Shown one piece after another: positions 25,985 through 36,110 of a stretch of DNA of 64,000 nt; within the stretch, counting starts at the first letter, position 1; every line of letters begins with the position of its first letter. Location: NCBI RefSeq assembly GCF_019278565.1, contig NZ_CP058988.1:2232001-2296000 (forward strand), in the 5' to 3' direction. This DNA is from Cellulophaga sp. HaHa_2_95. GTDB lineage: Bacteria; Bacteroidota; Bacteroidia; Flavobacteriales; Flavobacteriaceae. Made by a program: the position numbers and the translations under genes. The notes under the pieces are model-generated. The model saw nothing but the letters and a program-made list of their open reading frames with translations, had not been told where the DNA came from and ran no database searches.

Positions 25985-28885
25985 TTAAAACCTATAGTTA
26001 ATGGATAAGTTTAGCATAGTTCCTAATTGACTAAAATGGTAACCATCATACGTCATTTGTGAGTATCGTTGATTGAATGTAATTAGATTAGAAGGAGAGT
26101 TCGTTACTGCTGCGCCATCTAAAACTGCTTGACCCGTAGAAGTTGGATCAGTAAATTTCCATTCAGGTAAGACGTTAAATAAATTATTTATGTTCAATGC
26201 CAAGGTTAATTTATCGGTTGCATTAAAATTTATTCCTAAATCGGTTACAATTTTAGTAATGAATTCTGTTCTTAAATCCCATCCGCCATCTTGATTTGCG
26301 TCAGCAGGAAGATCAGTGGGATCTATAAATCTTTTTTCTAAATCTTGAAGACCGTCATTTGCGAATGATGTTTTTCCGAAATAGGTATTGTTTAGGGAAA
26401 AACCGAATTTACCAATTTCATAATTAGCACCCAAAATCCACTTAGTTTCGGGTCTAGATGTAAAGAATAAAGCTTCTTGCGTATCGTTCACTACAGATTG
26501 ACCTGAATCAGCAACTAAATCAATATCTTTTACAGCCCCATCTCTCTCATTCTTAATCGTATAATTTCCAGATAAATTTAAATCTAGACTTCCGTTGCCA
26601 ATTTCAATATTCTTTTTGCTAAGTACCACATCTATACCGGAAGTTTTAGTATCTATTGCATTAGAAAAGAAACTTACATCTGATAAATTATTATCTCTTA
26701 AGATATTATCTAAAGCAGTAGTACCTATATTGTTTCCGTCGTCATCAAAAGCTGTTCCTCCTATTTCTGAACCTAAAACAATACGGTCTTTCACGGCAAT
26801 ATTGTAATAATCAACAGTGAAACTAAAATTGTTAGCAAGTTTTCCACCAAAACCAACAGTAAAATTGTTAGAAGTTTCGGCATCTAGTTGAGGAATGCCT
26901 AAAAGCTTAGCCTGTGTAGAGACATTATTAATTAGCCCCCCCACTTGAATCCCTTGTCCAGGTACAAAACTATATTGTGCTTTTTGCGTATAGATTTGGT
27001 GTAAGGTAGGTGCTCTAAATCCAGAAGAGATGGAAGCTCTAGCGGTAAGTTGATCCGTTAATTTTAAACGAGAACTAAACTTATAGACAAATGTATTTCC
27101 AAAATCAGAATAGTTTTCTGTTCTAATGGTACCACTTAGTAAGAAGGCATCAGTTACGTCATAATCTAAAGATAAGTAACCCCCAAAATTGTAACGGTTA
27201 AATTTCCCTGAATTTTCAGGACTATTTCCTGCAAATGAATCTGCACCCCCACCATCATAAGAAGCTAACTCTCCCTCAATTACTTCAAAAGTTTCAGCTC
27301 TAAATTCGGCTCCAATACCAATACTTACTTTATCGGATAATAATCTAGAAATATCAATATTTCCAACATTATGTGAAAATTTTGTGCCTCCTGGATCAAA
27401 AGATTGTTGACTGTTTTCTCTGTATAGTTGAGATCCTTCTGTGATTTCCCCGCCATCTACTGTACCATTACCGTTTGCATCAACCCATGTAGATGGAGAA
27501 TACACAACGTTTCTATTGTGGGTATCACTTACCGTATAAGTTTGAGAATTACCACCAGTGGTAAAACTTGCATCGATATTCCAATCGTTCTTAATCGTTT
27601 TAAAACCAATAGTTCCATTATAATCACTTAATAAACCTTCAAAAGTAGGTACATAGCCATCATAACCATTTTCTGTAGTTGGATTATCTCCAGGAAAGAA
27701 ATCTGCTAAATAAGGAAACCCAGTATTTTCATCAAGAGTTCTCCAATAAGGTGTTCTGTAATTCGCAAAACTATTTACTTTTTTATAAACGTAAGCTGCA
27801 TTTGCGTACAACTGAGTATTCTCACTTAAATCATACCCCATATTCATTTCAAACTTAGCGGCAGCAGTTTCAGGAGAACCATTAATATTACCTGCATCTG
27901 GATTTCTACCTAAAAATTCTTCAACATCCGATAATGTAAGTAATTCAGCTGCATTAGGATCATAAAAATCAGCAAATTCACCAACAGCATCAACTGTACC
28001 AGGTCTATTGGCTTGATTAAGTTTAGATAAATCTATAGTATAGTTGATAAAACCTTTATCCTCATTAATAGTAGAACCATTATTTACCGAAACACCAAAC
28101 ATTTCTCCATCTCCTTCAGTAGTAATTCCTGTTCTAATTGTTGCAGAACCTTCGGTAGGACTATCTTTAAGAATAATGTTCATTACACCAGCAATTGCAT
28201 CAGAACCATATTGAGCAGATGCCCCATCACGTAAAATTTCCACTCTCTTAATCGCATCTTGAGGAATTGCAGAAATATCAGCTCCTGTTTCACCACGGCC
28301 TGGAGAGGTTTGAGTGTATAATAAGGCACTTAAATTCTTACGCTTTCCATTTATTAAGATTAATGTTCTAGATGGGCCCATGTTTCTAATTTCATAAGGA
28401 TCTAATAAAGAAGTTGCATCATTTACAGGAGTTTGTACCGTATTAAAAGAGGGTATTTTATACTGTAACGCTTTATCAAATGATGCTTGACCGGTAGATG
28501 TTAAATCTTTAGCACCGATAACATCAACAGGCAATGCACTATCTACATTACTTCTTGGCGCTGTTCTTGAACCTACAACGACAAATTCATCTAGTTGGTT
28601 ACCTTCAGATAAGGTTATATTGATGGTTGTTTGTCCTCCAATTTTCTTCTCTTTGGTTTCAAAACCAATGTAGCTAAATACTAAGGTTCCGTCACTAGGA
28701 GCTTCGATAGTGTAGTTCCCATCAAAGTCTGTAGTAGTTCCATTCGTAGACCCTTTAACAACAATATTGGCTCCTGCTAGTGGAATACCATCACCGTCTT
28801 TCACGGTTCCTTTTACCTCGCTTTGCGAGAAAAGGCTTGTAACACTAAAAATTAGCGTTAGTAATAATAAATTAGTCAATTTCAT
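25985..28885 (-). CDS. TonB-dependent receptor, paralogue without signalling domain
   Basis: A 966-residue outer-membrane receptor. It has a signal peptide (about 1-20), a carboxypeptidase-regulatory-like domain (GTVKDGDGIPLAGANIVVKG), a plug (RNMGPSRTLILINGKRKN, RVEILRDGASAQYGSDAIAG) and a large barrel. It is closely similar, segment by segment, to the receptor encoded just upstream, but lacks that protein's N-terminal STN domain. No SusD gene is nearby. It lies downstream in the sigma/FecR cassette, 118 bases behind its paralogue. The ligand is unknown; family members of this style import peptides, glycans or chelates. Confidence 0.88.
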   Translation of the reverse strand: MKLTNLLLLTLIFSVTSLFSQSEVKGTVKDGDGIPLAGANIVVKGSTNGTTTDFDGNYTIEAPSDGTLVFSYIGFETKEKKIGGQTTINITLSEGNQLDEFVVVGSRTAPRSNVDSALPVDVIGAKDLTSTGQASFDKALQYKIPSFNTVQTPVNDATSLLDPYEIRNMGPSRTLILINGKRKNLSALLYTQTSPGRGETGADISAIPQDAIKRVEILRDGASAQYGSDAIAGVMNIILKDSPTEGSATIRTGITTEGDGEMFGVSVNNGSTINEDKGFINYTIDLSKLNQANRPGTVDAVGEFADFYDPNAAELLTLSDVEEFLGRNPDAGNINGSPETAAAKFEMNMGYDLSENTQLYANAAYVYKKVNSFANYRTPYWRTLDENTGFPYLADFFPGDNPTTENGYDGYVPTFEGLLSDYNGTIGFKTIKNDWNIDASFTTGGNSQTYTVSDTHNRNVVYSPSTWVDANGNGTVDGGEITEGSQLYRENSQQSFDPGGTKFSHNVGNIDISRLLSDKVSIGIGAEFRAETFEVIEGELASYDGGGADSFAGNSPENSGKFNRYNFGGYLSLDYDVTDAFLLSGTIRTENYSDFGNTFVYKFSSRLKLTDQLTARASISSGFRAPTLHQIYTQKAQYSFVPGQGIQVGGLINNVSTQAKLLGIPQLDAETSNNFTVGFGGKLANNFSFTVDYYNIAVKDRIVLGSEIGGTAFDDDGNNIGTTALDNILRDNNLSDVSFFSNAIDTKTSGIDVVLSKKNIEIGNGSLDLNLSGNYTIKNERDGAVKDIDLVADSGQSVVNDTQEALFFTSRPETKWILGANYEIGKFGFSLNNTYFGKTSFANDGLQDLEKRFIDPTDLPADANQDGGWDLRTEFITKIVTDLGINFNATDKLTLALNINNLFNVLPEWKFTDPTSTGQAVLDGAAVTNSPSNLITFNQRYSQMTYDGYHFSQLGTMLNLSINYRF

Positions 28886-29003
28886 AAATAGTGATTTTAA
28901 AGATTAATTAGTAATTAAGGTATATCTCGGTGTGAGTAAGATATTAAAATGTAATTATGTATAGGAATTTTATGTATTATTAAATAATATAATTCTTACT
29001 TTG

Positions 29004-31961
29004 TTAGAATTTGAAATTTAGCCCAGCTCTCAATGTGGTACCATTGAAACCAAATTGGTTGACCTCCCAAGGGTATTTAAAACGTCCACCTAGGTCAGTA
29101 ACGACATCACCTTTGGTAGTAATTTCATCAGGGTAAACATTGAATAAATTGTTTGCTCCAATATTGGCACTTATTTTACTTGAGAAGTTGTAATTAAAGA
29201 TTAGATCCGTGATAATTTTACCAGAGAAAGTTTGGTCTTTATCAAAATCGGTGGCATGTTGCCATGTTACTTCTCCGAAATAAGTATTGTTAAATACAAC
29301 GGTGAGGTCTTTTATGGTGTAATCTAACCCTAATAAAACCTTAGACTTAGGTCTAGCAGAAATAATTCTAGACTCTTCTTTTCTATTGAATATGTCATAA
29401 TTGTTTTGTGCTAATAGGGTAGGAGTGTTAATTTCTCCGTCAATTTTAGTTTCATTGAAATTAGCAGAAAGAGTTGTATTTAAATACCCTCCGCCTAAAG
29501 AGATATTTTTATAGGAAGCTACTAAATCTACTCCGTTGGTAGTCGTATTAACGGCATTAACAAAAAATTTAAGACTAGTAATGGAGTTATCTATTAATAT
29601 TTGCTCTACAGGGTTTGTACTTGTATCATCCCCATCAAATCCTATTTCTCCTGTAAAAAGGACTCTGTCGTCCATTTTTACATTGTAATAATCCAATGCT
29701 AAAGTGAAATCATTTGTTACTTTATAGGTGAGGCCTGCTGAAATATTTTTAGAGGTCTCTGCAGTTAATTGCGGTACTCCTAAACCATCTCGTATTATTG
29801 GGTCCACATTGTTAAATGTTCCTTGATTAGATATGGTATTTCCAGAAACCAATGTTTGTACATTGCTTAAGTATATTTGGTGTAGAGAAGGAGCTCTAAA
29901 TCCTGTGCTGTAAGACCCCCTGATGGCGCCTTTGCTTTCTGCAAATAAATACCTGGAGCTTACTTTCCAAGAGCTGTTACTGCCAAAATCGCTAAAATCT
30001 TCAAATCTGATAGCTCCTCCTATCAAAAAGGCTTCAGTGATATCCCATTCTAAGTCCCCATAAACGCCAAAATTATTTCTATTGGCAATAACGGCGTTAG
30101 ATGGTTGTAGGCCAGGGAATGATTGTGCTCCTCCTGAAATGTATGATGCCGTCTCTCCTGCCTTAGCAGTAAAGCGTTCTTTTCTAACCTCTGCACCAAA
30201 GGCAATATTTAAATCACCAAAACCTCTAGAGAAATCTAAATTGCTTAAGGTATTACTAAAAGTATAGGCGCCGACATCAAATGTAGTTGGGCTATTGGCT
30301 CCTAGAGCAGGGTTTAAACTATTACTTACGGTATAATCTACAGCATTTCTACCATAGGTTCCACTTAAATCTACATTAAAGCCTAAAAATTTGGTTTTCA
30401 CCCCGACTGTAACATTATTGTCCCTGATATCAGTTTCAAAGGAAGGTTGAAAACCATCATAAATCTCGTTTTCATCATGAAGTAGATTAAATGGATCGCC
30501 TACCCAATATGGTGCTCTATATAGAGCAAAACTTTTGCCTGTTCTATAAGTAAGACCTCCAAAAGTATAGAACTCTCCAGAATCATTTCCGAAGGGAACG
30601 CCTGCGTTGAAAAATACATCAGCATTTTTCATTTCTGGCTGACCGATAGTCATTCCTAAATCAGGATTTTCAACAAGCCAATCTCCCCATGTAGGATCGT
30701 TTGCCGCAACTCCAAACAAAGAATCTTCTCCAGGTGTTCCTGCTCTATTGGTTGATTCTTGCTGGTAGTATCCCAAGGTAAAATTTAAATATCCGCCATT
30801 ATCACCTAAGTTTATAGAAGAATTCAGATCTGCACCAATATTAAAGCCATCTCCTTCTGTGGTTATTCCTGCGTTAACATTTACAGTAGTATACTCTACG
30901 TTTTTCTTTAAAACCATATTTATTATACCAGCTATGGCATCAGAACCATATTGAGCAGAGGCTCCGTCCCGTAAAACTTCTACACGTTCTATTGCTGCGG
31001 AAGGTATACTTTTTAAATCGACACCAACTTCCCCTTTTCCTGGAGTATCATTTATATAGACCAAAGCACTTTGGTTTTTTCGTTTTCCGTTTACCAATAC
31101 TAAAGTTCTACTAGGGCCTAATCCTCTTAAATCTGCAGGATCAAAGTGGGCAGTTGCGTCAGAAACTGTTTGGTTTGTAGAGTTAAAAGATGGCACTTTA
31201 TACGTAAGCATTTTATCTACGGTAGGTTGCCCGGTATTTTTAAGTTCAGATACTCCAATGTTATCTATAGGTACGGCAGATTCAATGGCCGTTCTAGGCT
31301 TAGAGCGGTTACCAACCATGATGATCTCATCTAATTGCTCTCCTTGGTTTAAGCTTACGTTGATAGTCTTCCTTCCTGCTATTTTTTGTTCTGTGGTATT
31401 GTATCCAATATAGCTAAAAACTAGCGTAGCATTATCACTAACCGTAATCGTATAATTCCCGTCAAAATCTGTTGTTGTGCCATTTGTGGTTCCTTTTTCT
31501 ATAATATTTGCACCCGCTAAAGGAATACCGTCTTGATCTATAATTTTTCCTGAAACGGAATTTTGAATCTCTAAAAAATTTAAAGAAGTATGAATGTCTT
31601 TGGAAGCGCCAACTTGCACTTTTTCAAGAATACTTCGTTCTATCTTTTTTCCATAAACTGCATAGTACTTATTACCAAGATATTCAAAATCAAAACTAGT
31701 CTTCTCTTCGAGTTTGGTTAAAATTTTATCTAAACGATTATAATTGTACTCTTCTGGATTTAAGGAAGAGCCAGAAAGTGCATCAGGATTATACGTAAAA
31801 TAAACTGCATGTTTTTTGCTTACTTCATCTAGAAAAGTGACTAAGGCTACTTTTGCATTTTCACTTTCCGATTTAATAGGTTCATTTGCAGTAACATATT
31901 TTATGTGTGCTACTAGAAAAATGAATAGAAGCAGAGTTTTTATTGGAGTTCTCCCGTTCAT
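29004..31961 (-). CDS. TonB-dependent transducer with STN domain
   Basis: A 985-residue receptor with a signal peptide, then an STN (secretin/TonB N-terminal) domain at about 35-110 (FLDEVSKKHAVYFTYNP, LTKLEEKTSFDFEYLGNKYY). This is the part that passes a signal to a FecR anti-sigma factor. Next come a carboxypeptidase-regulatory-like domain (DQDGIPLAGANIIEKGTT), a plug (LRGLGPSRTLVLVNGKRKN) and a barrel. The FecR gene ends 10 bases upstream and the sigma gene precedes it, making a complete cell-surface signalling unit. The signal ligand cannot be read from sequence. Confidence 0.9.
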   Translation of the reverse strand: MNGRTPIKTLLLFIFLVAHIKYVTANEPIKSESENAKVALVTFLDEVSKKHAVYFTYNPDALSGSSLNPEEYNYNRLDKILTKLEEKTSFDFEYLGNKYYAVYGKKIERSILEKVQVGASKDIHTSLNFLEIQNSVSGKIIDQDGIPLAGANIIEKGTTNGTTTDFDGNYTITVSDNATLVFSYIGYNTTEQKIAGRKTINVSLNQGEQLDEIIMVGNRSKPRTAIESAVPIDNIGVSELKNTGQPTVDKMLTYKVPSFNSTNQTVSDATAHFDPADLRGLGPSRTLVLVNGKRKNQSALVYINDTPGKGEVGVDLKSIPSAAIERVEVLRDGASAQYGSDAIAGIINMVLKKNVEYTTVNVNAGITTEGDGFNIGADLNSSINLGDNGGYLNFTLGYYQQESTNRAGTPGEDSLFGVAANDPTWGDWLVENPDLGMTIGQPEMKNADVFFNAGVPFGNDSGEFYTFGGLTYRTGKSFALYRAPYWVGDPFNLLHDENEIYDGFQPSFETDIRDNNVTVGVKTKFLGFNVDLSGTYGRNAVDYTVSNSLNPALGANSPTTFDVGAYTFSNTLSNLDFSRGFGDLNIAFGAEVRKERFTAKAGETASYISGGAQSFPGLQPSNAVIANRNNFGVYGDLEWDITEAFLIGGAIRFEDFSDFGSNSSWKVSSRYLFAESKGAIRGSYSTGFRAPSLHQIYLSNVQTLVSGNTISNQGTFNNVDPIIRDGLGVPQLTAETSKNISAGLTYKVTNDFTLALDYYNVKMDDRVLFTGEIGFDGDDTSTNPVEQILIDNSITSLKFFVNAVNTTTNGVDLVASYKNISLGGGYLNTTLSANFNETKIDGEINTPTLLAQNNYDIFNRKEESRIISARPKSKVLLGLDYTIKDLTVVFNNTYFGEVTWQHATDFDKDQTFSGKIITDLIFNYNFSSKISANIGANNLFNVYPDEITTKGDVVTDLGGRFKYPWEVNQFGFNGTTLRAGLNFKF

Positions 31962-31971
31962 AATAGTGAAT

Positions 31972-32973
31972 TTAATTATTGATAATTAGTAAGTTGTTGT
32001 CTATATGGTTTATTTTAATTCCTGCAGACTTCTCTATAGCTTTAATACAGATGTTTAAATTTCCGTTGGGTATACCGCCTGTAAGCATTATTTTTTTTGA
32101 TTTTTCATCTTTAAATTCTGTAGTTACTCCGTAAGAGTTTTCTAGGTAATGCATTACCTCAAGTAATGAGATGTTATTAAAAACAAATGTTTCTTCTCTC
32201 CAGAAAGAGTAGTCAAGACTAGAGTTGATGATTTCATGCGAGAAAAGATCGCTTTTATTGGAGTAAGTGGCAATCTCACCAGGTTTCATTTTTTTTCGGG
32301 ACCCATTTTTTAATTCTAGGTGTATGGATCCTTCATCTAGCAATACTTTTGTTTTTTCGTCTCTCGTATTCACATTAAAATGCGTTCCAAAAACTTCTAC
32401 TTTAAGATCATTAGTGGTTACCCAAAATTTAGCTTTAGTTGAGGGTTTAGAGCTAACCTTAAAATAAGCTTCACCTTCTAGCATAACATTTCTGGGATTA
32501 TCAATTTCGTATTGTAATTCTGAATTACCATTTAGAACAACAGTGGTGCCGTCAGATAATTTTAAATTAATGGTTTCTCCAAACCCAGTTTTTTGAACTA
32601 CGTAAGTTTTGTTTTCTTGTAAATTATAAAATACGATAAGGAGCGTTGCTATAAAAAAGCCAACAGCAGCTAAAATGTATTTAGAGGCAGTTGATTTCTT
32701 TCTGGGAATATCGATTATGGTATTGTCTGTCTTTATTTTAGACAATACGTCGTTAAGTTTATCTTCGATGAACTCCGGTTTAAGTGTATTGTCCTTAAAA
32801 TTAATTCCTAAAATAATATCCCGAGCAGTGAATACTGTTTCTGCGTAATCAGAATTAGCATCAATCCATTTATTCCAAAATGTCACATCATTCCTATTTC
32901 TTTTGTATACCCAATTTTTAAATGAAGTGTCTTCTAAAAGATTCTCTAGTAGATGTTGTTTGCTCTCTTCCAT
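31972..32973 (-). CDS. FecR-family anti-sigma regulator
   Basis: A 333-residue inner-membrane protein. It has a cytoplasmic N-terminal part (1-90), one membrane helix (about 92-112, YILAAVGFFIATLLIVFYNL) and a periplasmic FecR domain (LKLSDGTTVVLNGNSELQYE, GEAYFKV, VEVFGTHFNV). It ends in a DUF4974-type C-terminal domain (FNNISLLEVMHYLENSYGV) that resembles STN and contacts the transducer. It links the receptor state to the sigma factor encoded just upstream. Confidence 0.93.
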   Translation of the reverse strand: MEESKQHLLENLLEDTSFKNWVYKRNRNDVTFWNKWIDANSDYAETVFTARDIILGINFKDNTLKPEFIEDKLNDVLSKIKTDNTIIDIPRKKSTASKYILAAVGFFIATLLIVFYNLQENKTYVVQKTGFGETINLKLSDGTTVVLNGNSELQYEIDNPRNVMLEGEAYFKVSSKPSTKAKFWVTTNDLKVEVFGTHFNVNTRDEKTKVLLDEGSIHLELKNGSRKKMKPGEIATYSNKSDLFSHEIINSSLDYSFWREETFVFNNISLLEVMHYLENSYGVTTEFKDEKSKKIMLTGGIPNGNLNICIKAIEKSAGIKINHIDNNLLIINN

Positions 32974-33062
32974 GCTTTAATTTGTATAACCAATTATGCC
33001 GTTATATGTATAAAGAGAGAGTAGGGTGAGTTATATACCCTATAAAATTGAATAAAAATGAA

Positions 33063-33638
33063 TTATTTTTTCAAAATAGCTGAAAGCATATTGTTTTCAA
33101 TGGTTTTTCTGATTTTTGAAAAAGCTTTTTGAAGCGTATTGAGAACACTTTGATAAGAAATATCCATAGTACTGGCAATTTCAGACATAGATAAAGCTCC
33201 GTAATACTTTAAATAAATTACTTCTCTTTCTCTAGGAGCGAGTGTGTTTAAGATTAAAGTAATAGAATTTGTTTGTGCAAAAGAAATCTCTTGATGGATT
33301 TTTAGTTCTTCAGGGGAAAAATCGAAATTAGATGAATTTTGAGTATCAGAATTCAAGTCTGTAAAATTACGCTCTTTCTTAAGTGCACAGAATAGCGTTC
33401 TTCTAAAAGAGATGAATAGGTAAGCTTTGATGTTTTTGACATCCCCTATCGTATTTCTGTTTTCATGCAAGTAGACGAAAAAGGCTTGAAGGCAATCTTC
33501 TGTTACACATGTGTTGCCACAAAGTTTTAGCCCATAATTATATAATGGAGAATAATACTTCTTAAATAGTAAAGAAAAAGCATTCGTGTCCCCTTGTAGA
33601 AATAAGGACCATATGATTTCTTCATTATTTAAAGACAT
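33063..33638 (-). CDS. ECF-type RNA polymerase sigma factor
   Basis: A 191-residue sigma-70 family factor of the FecI-like group. Region 2 spans about 12-80 (FSLLFKKYYSPLYNYGLKLC, CLQAFFVYLHENR). Region 4 spans about 125-175 (LAPREREVIYLKYYGALSMSEIASTMDISYQSVLNTLQKAF). It is the first gene of the sigma/FecR/TonB-receptor cassette and is likely to transcribe the two receptor genes. Confidence 0.93.
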   Translation of the reverse strand: MSLNNEEIIWSLFLQGDTNAFSLLFKKYYSPLYNYGLKLCGNTCVTEDCLQAFFVYLHENRNTIGDVKNIKAYLFISFRRTLFCALKKERNFTDLNSDTQNSSNFDFSPEELKIHQEISFAQTNSITLILNTLAPREREVIYLKYYGALSMSEIASTMDISYQSVLNTLQKAFSKIRKTIENNMLSAILKK

Positions 33639-33817
33639 AAATTTTATTTGATAGAATTTAAATGTATGACAATAAAGTTAATTAAAGGTTAAATTAATAA
33701 AATAATTGAACAATTCTTATTTGTGGGCATATTTTGTTGTTTTTTACGTGTATAATCGCGGTAAAAGTTTAATTATCTTTAGTTTGTTGTCTGGTGTATA
33801 TATTTAAAGGTAAAGAT

Positions 33818-33825
33818 TATATTTG
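33818..33825 (+). promoter_or_regulatory. -7 element for ychF
   Basis: TATATTTG, an exact TAnnTTTG match, 23 bases before the ATG. No well-spaced -33 element is visible. Confidence 0.5.
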
Positions 33826-33848
33826 CATCTTCTTAAAATAGAGAATTG

Positions 33849-34943
33849 ATGAAAGCAGGAATCGTAGGATTGCCAAACGTGGGGAAATCCACACTATTTA
33901 ATTGTTTGTCGAACGCAAAGGCACAAAGTGCAAATTTTCCATTTTGTACCATAGAACCAAATATAGGAGTGGTAAATGTTCCAGATCCTAGGTTGCAAAA
34001 ATTAGAAGAGTTAGTAGATCCAGAACGCGTATTGCCTGCTACGGTTGATATTGTAGATATTGCTGGCTTGGTAAAAGGAGCAAGTAAAGGAGAAGGTTTA
34101 GGAAATCAGTTTTTAGGAAATATCCGTGAAACAGATGCTATTTTGCATGTGTTGCGTTGTTTTGATAATGATAATATAGTACATGTTGATGGTTCTGTAG
34201 ATCCTATAAGGGATAAGGAAACTATTGATATGGAGTTGCAGTTAAAGGATTTGGAGACTGTAGATAAGAAACTTGAAAAAGTAAAAAGAGCAGCTAAGAC
34301 TGGTAATAAAGACGCTCAGAAAGAAGAAGCTGTGTTGTTGGCTATAAAAAAAGGACTTGAGGAGGGTACTTCAGTTAGGGCAATAACAATTTCTAAAGAA
34401 GATCATAAAGAATTTGTCCATCCTTTACAGTTTATCACAGATAAGCCAGTGATGTATGTTTGTAATGTAGATGAGGAAAGTGCAGTAGAAGGTAATGCAT
34501 ACGTTGAAAAAGTAAAAGCAGCAGTAGCGCATGAAAATGCAGAAGTTATTTTCTTAGCAGTAGGAACGGAGGCAGATATTACAGAATTAGAAACCTATGA
34601 AGAACGTCAAATGTTCTTGGAAGATTTAGGGTTGTCGGAACCTGGGTCCGGTAAATTAATACGTGGAGCCTATAAATTATTGAATTTAGAGACTTATTTT
34701 ACAGCCGGTGTTAAAGAAGTTCGTGCTTGGACTATTCCTGTAGGGGCTACTGCGCCTCAGGCAGCGGGAGTTATTCATACTGATTTTGAGAAAGGATTTA
34801 TCCGTGCAGAAGTTATCGCTTATGATGATTATGTGGCTCATGGTAGTGAAGCCAAAGTAAAGGAGGCAGGAAAGATGCGTGTTGAGGGTAAAGAGTATAT
34901 TGTTAAAGATGGGGATGTGATGCACTTTAGATTTAATGTGTAA
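33849..34943 (+). CDS. ychF: Ribosome-associated ATPase YchF/OLA1
   Basis: A 364-residue Obg-family P-loop protein. I chose the ATG at 33849 over the TTG one codon earlier. The P-loop is GLPNVGKST. Switch regions contain [10 protein letters not shown] and [20 protein letters not shown]. The NVDE motif replaces NKxD, which explains the family's preference for ATP over GTP. The C-terminal TGS domain is complete ([18 protein letters not shown]). It is a conserved translation-associated stress factor. Confidence 0.95.
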   Translation: MKAGIVGLPNVGKSTLFNCLSNAKAQSANFPFCTIEPNIGVVNVPDPRLQKLEELVDPERVLPATVDIVDIAGLVKGASKGEGLGNQFLGNIRETDAILHVLRCFDNDNIVHVDGSVDPIRDKETIDMELQLKDLETVDKKLEKVKRAAKTGNKDAQKEEAVLLAIKKGLEEGTSVRAITISKEDHKEFVHPLQFITDKPVMYVCNVDEESAVEGNAYVEKVKAAVAHENAEVIFLAVGTEADITELETYEERQMFLEDLGLSEPGSGKLIRGAYKLLNLETYFTAGVKEVRAWTIPVGATAPQAAGVIHTDFEKGFIRAEVIAYDDYVAHGSEAKVKEAGKMRVEGKEYIVKDGDVMHFRFNV

Positions 34944-35006
34944 AAACTCATTTTTGGGTGTCGTATTTTGTTTACTTAAGTAGCTTTAAAATAGTAGCAT
35001 CTCTTT

Positions 35007-35014
35007 TATATTTG
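35007..35014 (+). promoter_or_regulatory. -7 element close to the EamA start
   Basis: TATATTTG ends only five bases before the ATG at 35020, so the transcript would be nearly leaderless. Confidence 0.4.
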
Positions 35015-35019
35015 TTTAG

Positions 35020-35923
35020 ATGTTTAAGAATTCATCGGCAACGAACTTAGGAATTATATTGGCAATTTTAGGTGTAGTTCTTTTTTCTGCTAAAGCGGTT
35101 ATTGTAAAACTTGCCTATCAATATAAAATAGACTATTTAACACTATTGCTTTTTAGAATGGTATTTTCTTTTCCATTTTATTTGGTAATAGCACTTTGGA
35201 AAAAACCAGCACAACCAGAAATAATCAAGAGAATTGATTGGTTCTGGTTGTTCTTTTTTGGATTTATTGGTTATTATTTAGCTAGTTTATTTGATTTTAT
35301 GGGACTGCAATATATTAAAGCAGGTTTAGAGCGCATTATACTTTTTGTATATCCAACCATCGTTGTTCTTATATCTTGGCTAGTTTTCAAAAAGAAACTA
35401 AATACAAATCAACTTATAGCGCTATTGATCACTTATGCAGGTGTTATTGTTGCCTTTTGGGATGAGATAGGTTTAAAAGGTGAGGATGCAATTTTAGGAG
35501 GTTTTTTTGATTTTATTAAGTGCTATTACCTATGCGTCTTACCTTGTGGGTAGTGGGTGGCTAATTCCAAAATTTGGAGCACTTCAATTTACTTCTTATG
35601 CCATGATTGTATCAACTATTATTGTGGCGCTCCATTTTTCAATAGAAGGAAATTATGCACTTTTTAAGTACCCTAAAGAAGTATATTATTTAGGACTTCT
35701 AATGGCTGTATTTTGCACCTTGATACCTTCGTTTTTAGTTTCAGCTGCAATTGAGAGGCTAGGAGCGTCAACATTTTCTATGTTTGGTAGTTTGGGGCCG
35801 GTAGCTACAATTTTGCTAGCATTTGTTTTTTTAGATGAACGGGTTGCTTTCTTGCAAGCAATAGGGATGTGTATAGTTCTTTTTGGTGTAACTTTGGTAG
35901 CAGTTCAAAAACGTAAAAAATAA
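35020..35923 (+). pseudogene. EamA/DMT-family permease, frameshifted
   Basis: A drug/metabolite transporter-family protein of about 300 residues with ten membrane helices and two EamA repeats. It is split by a frame change at a run of seven T (35502-35508). The first frame reaches LGGFFDFIKCYY and stops at 35551-35553. The second frame continues the family sequence (LILLSAITYASYLVGSGWL) to the stop at 35923. Six T would restore one reading frame. Both halves otherwise look intact, so this is either a recent mutation or a homopolymer sequencing error. Substrate unknown. Confidence 0.85.
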
Positions 35924-36021
35924 AGTAGTCCAAAATTGTCTACTTTAGAAAACTATGAGGTAAAACCTATAAAAAAATAGTTGAATGATCATGAAATTTT
36001 AGAACTATCAGCAAAAAGTAT

Positions 36022-36054
36022 TTTGCTATTGTTGATTACTTTCGTTTCAGGATG
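36022..36054 (+). promoter_or_regulatory. Promoter of the parE-parC operon
   Basis: TTTG (36022-36025), 21 bases, then TACTTTCG (36047-36054, one mismatch to TAnnTTTG). The leader to parE is about 50 bases. Confidence 0.5.
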
Positions 36055-36110
36055 TTTCATCTTTCAATTACACTTGTTATATTAGCAACACTTTCGAAGA
36101 AATCCCAAAC

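Noticed and set aside
33846..33848. TTG start for ychF one codon before ATG
   Set aside because: The adjacent ATG gives the canonical [14 protein letters not shown] start.
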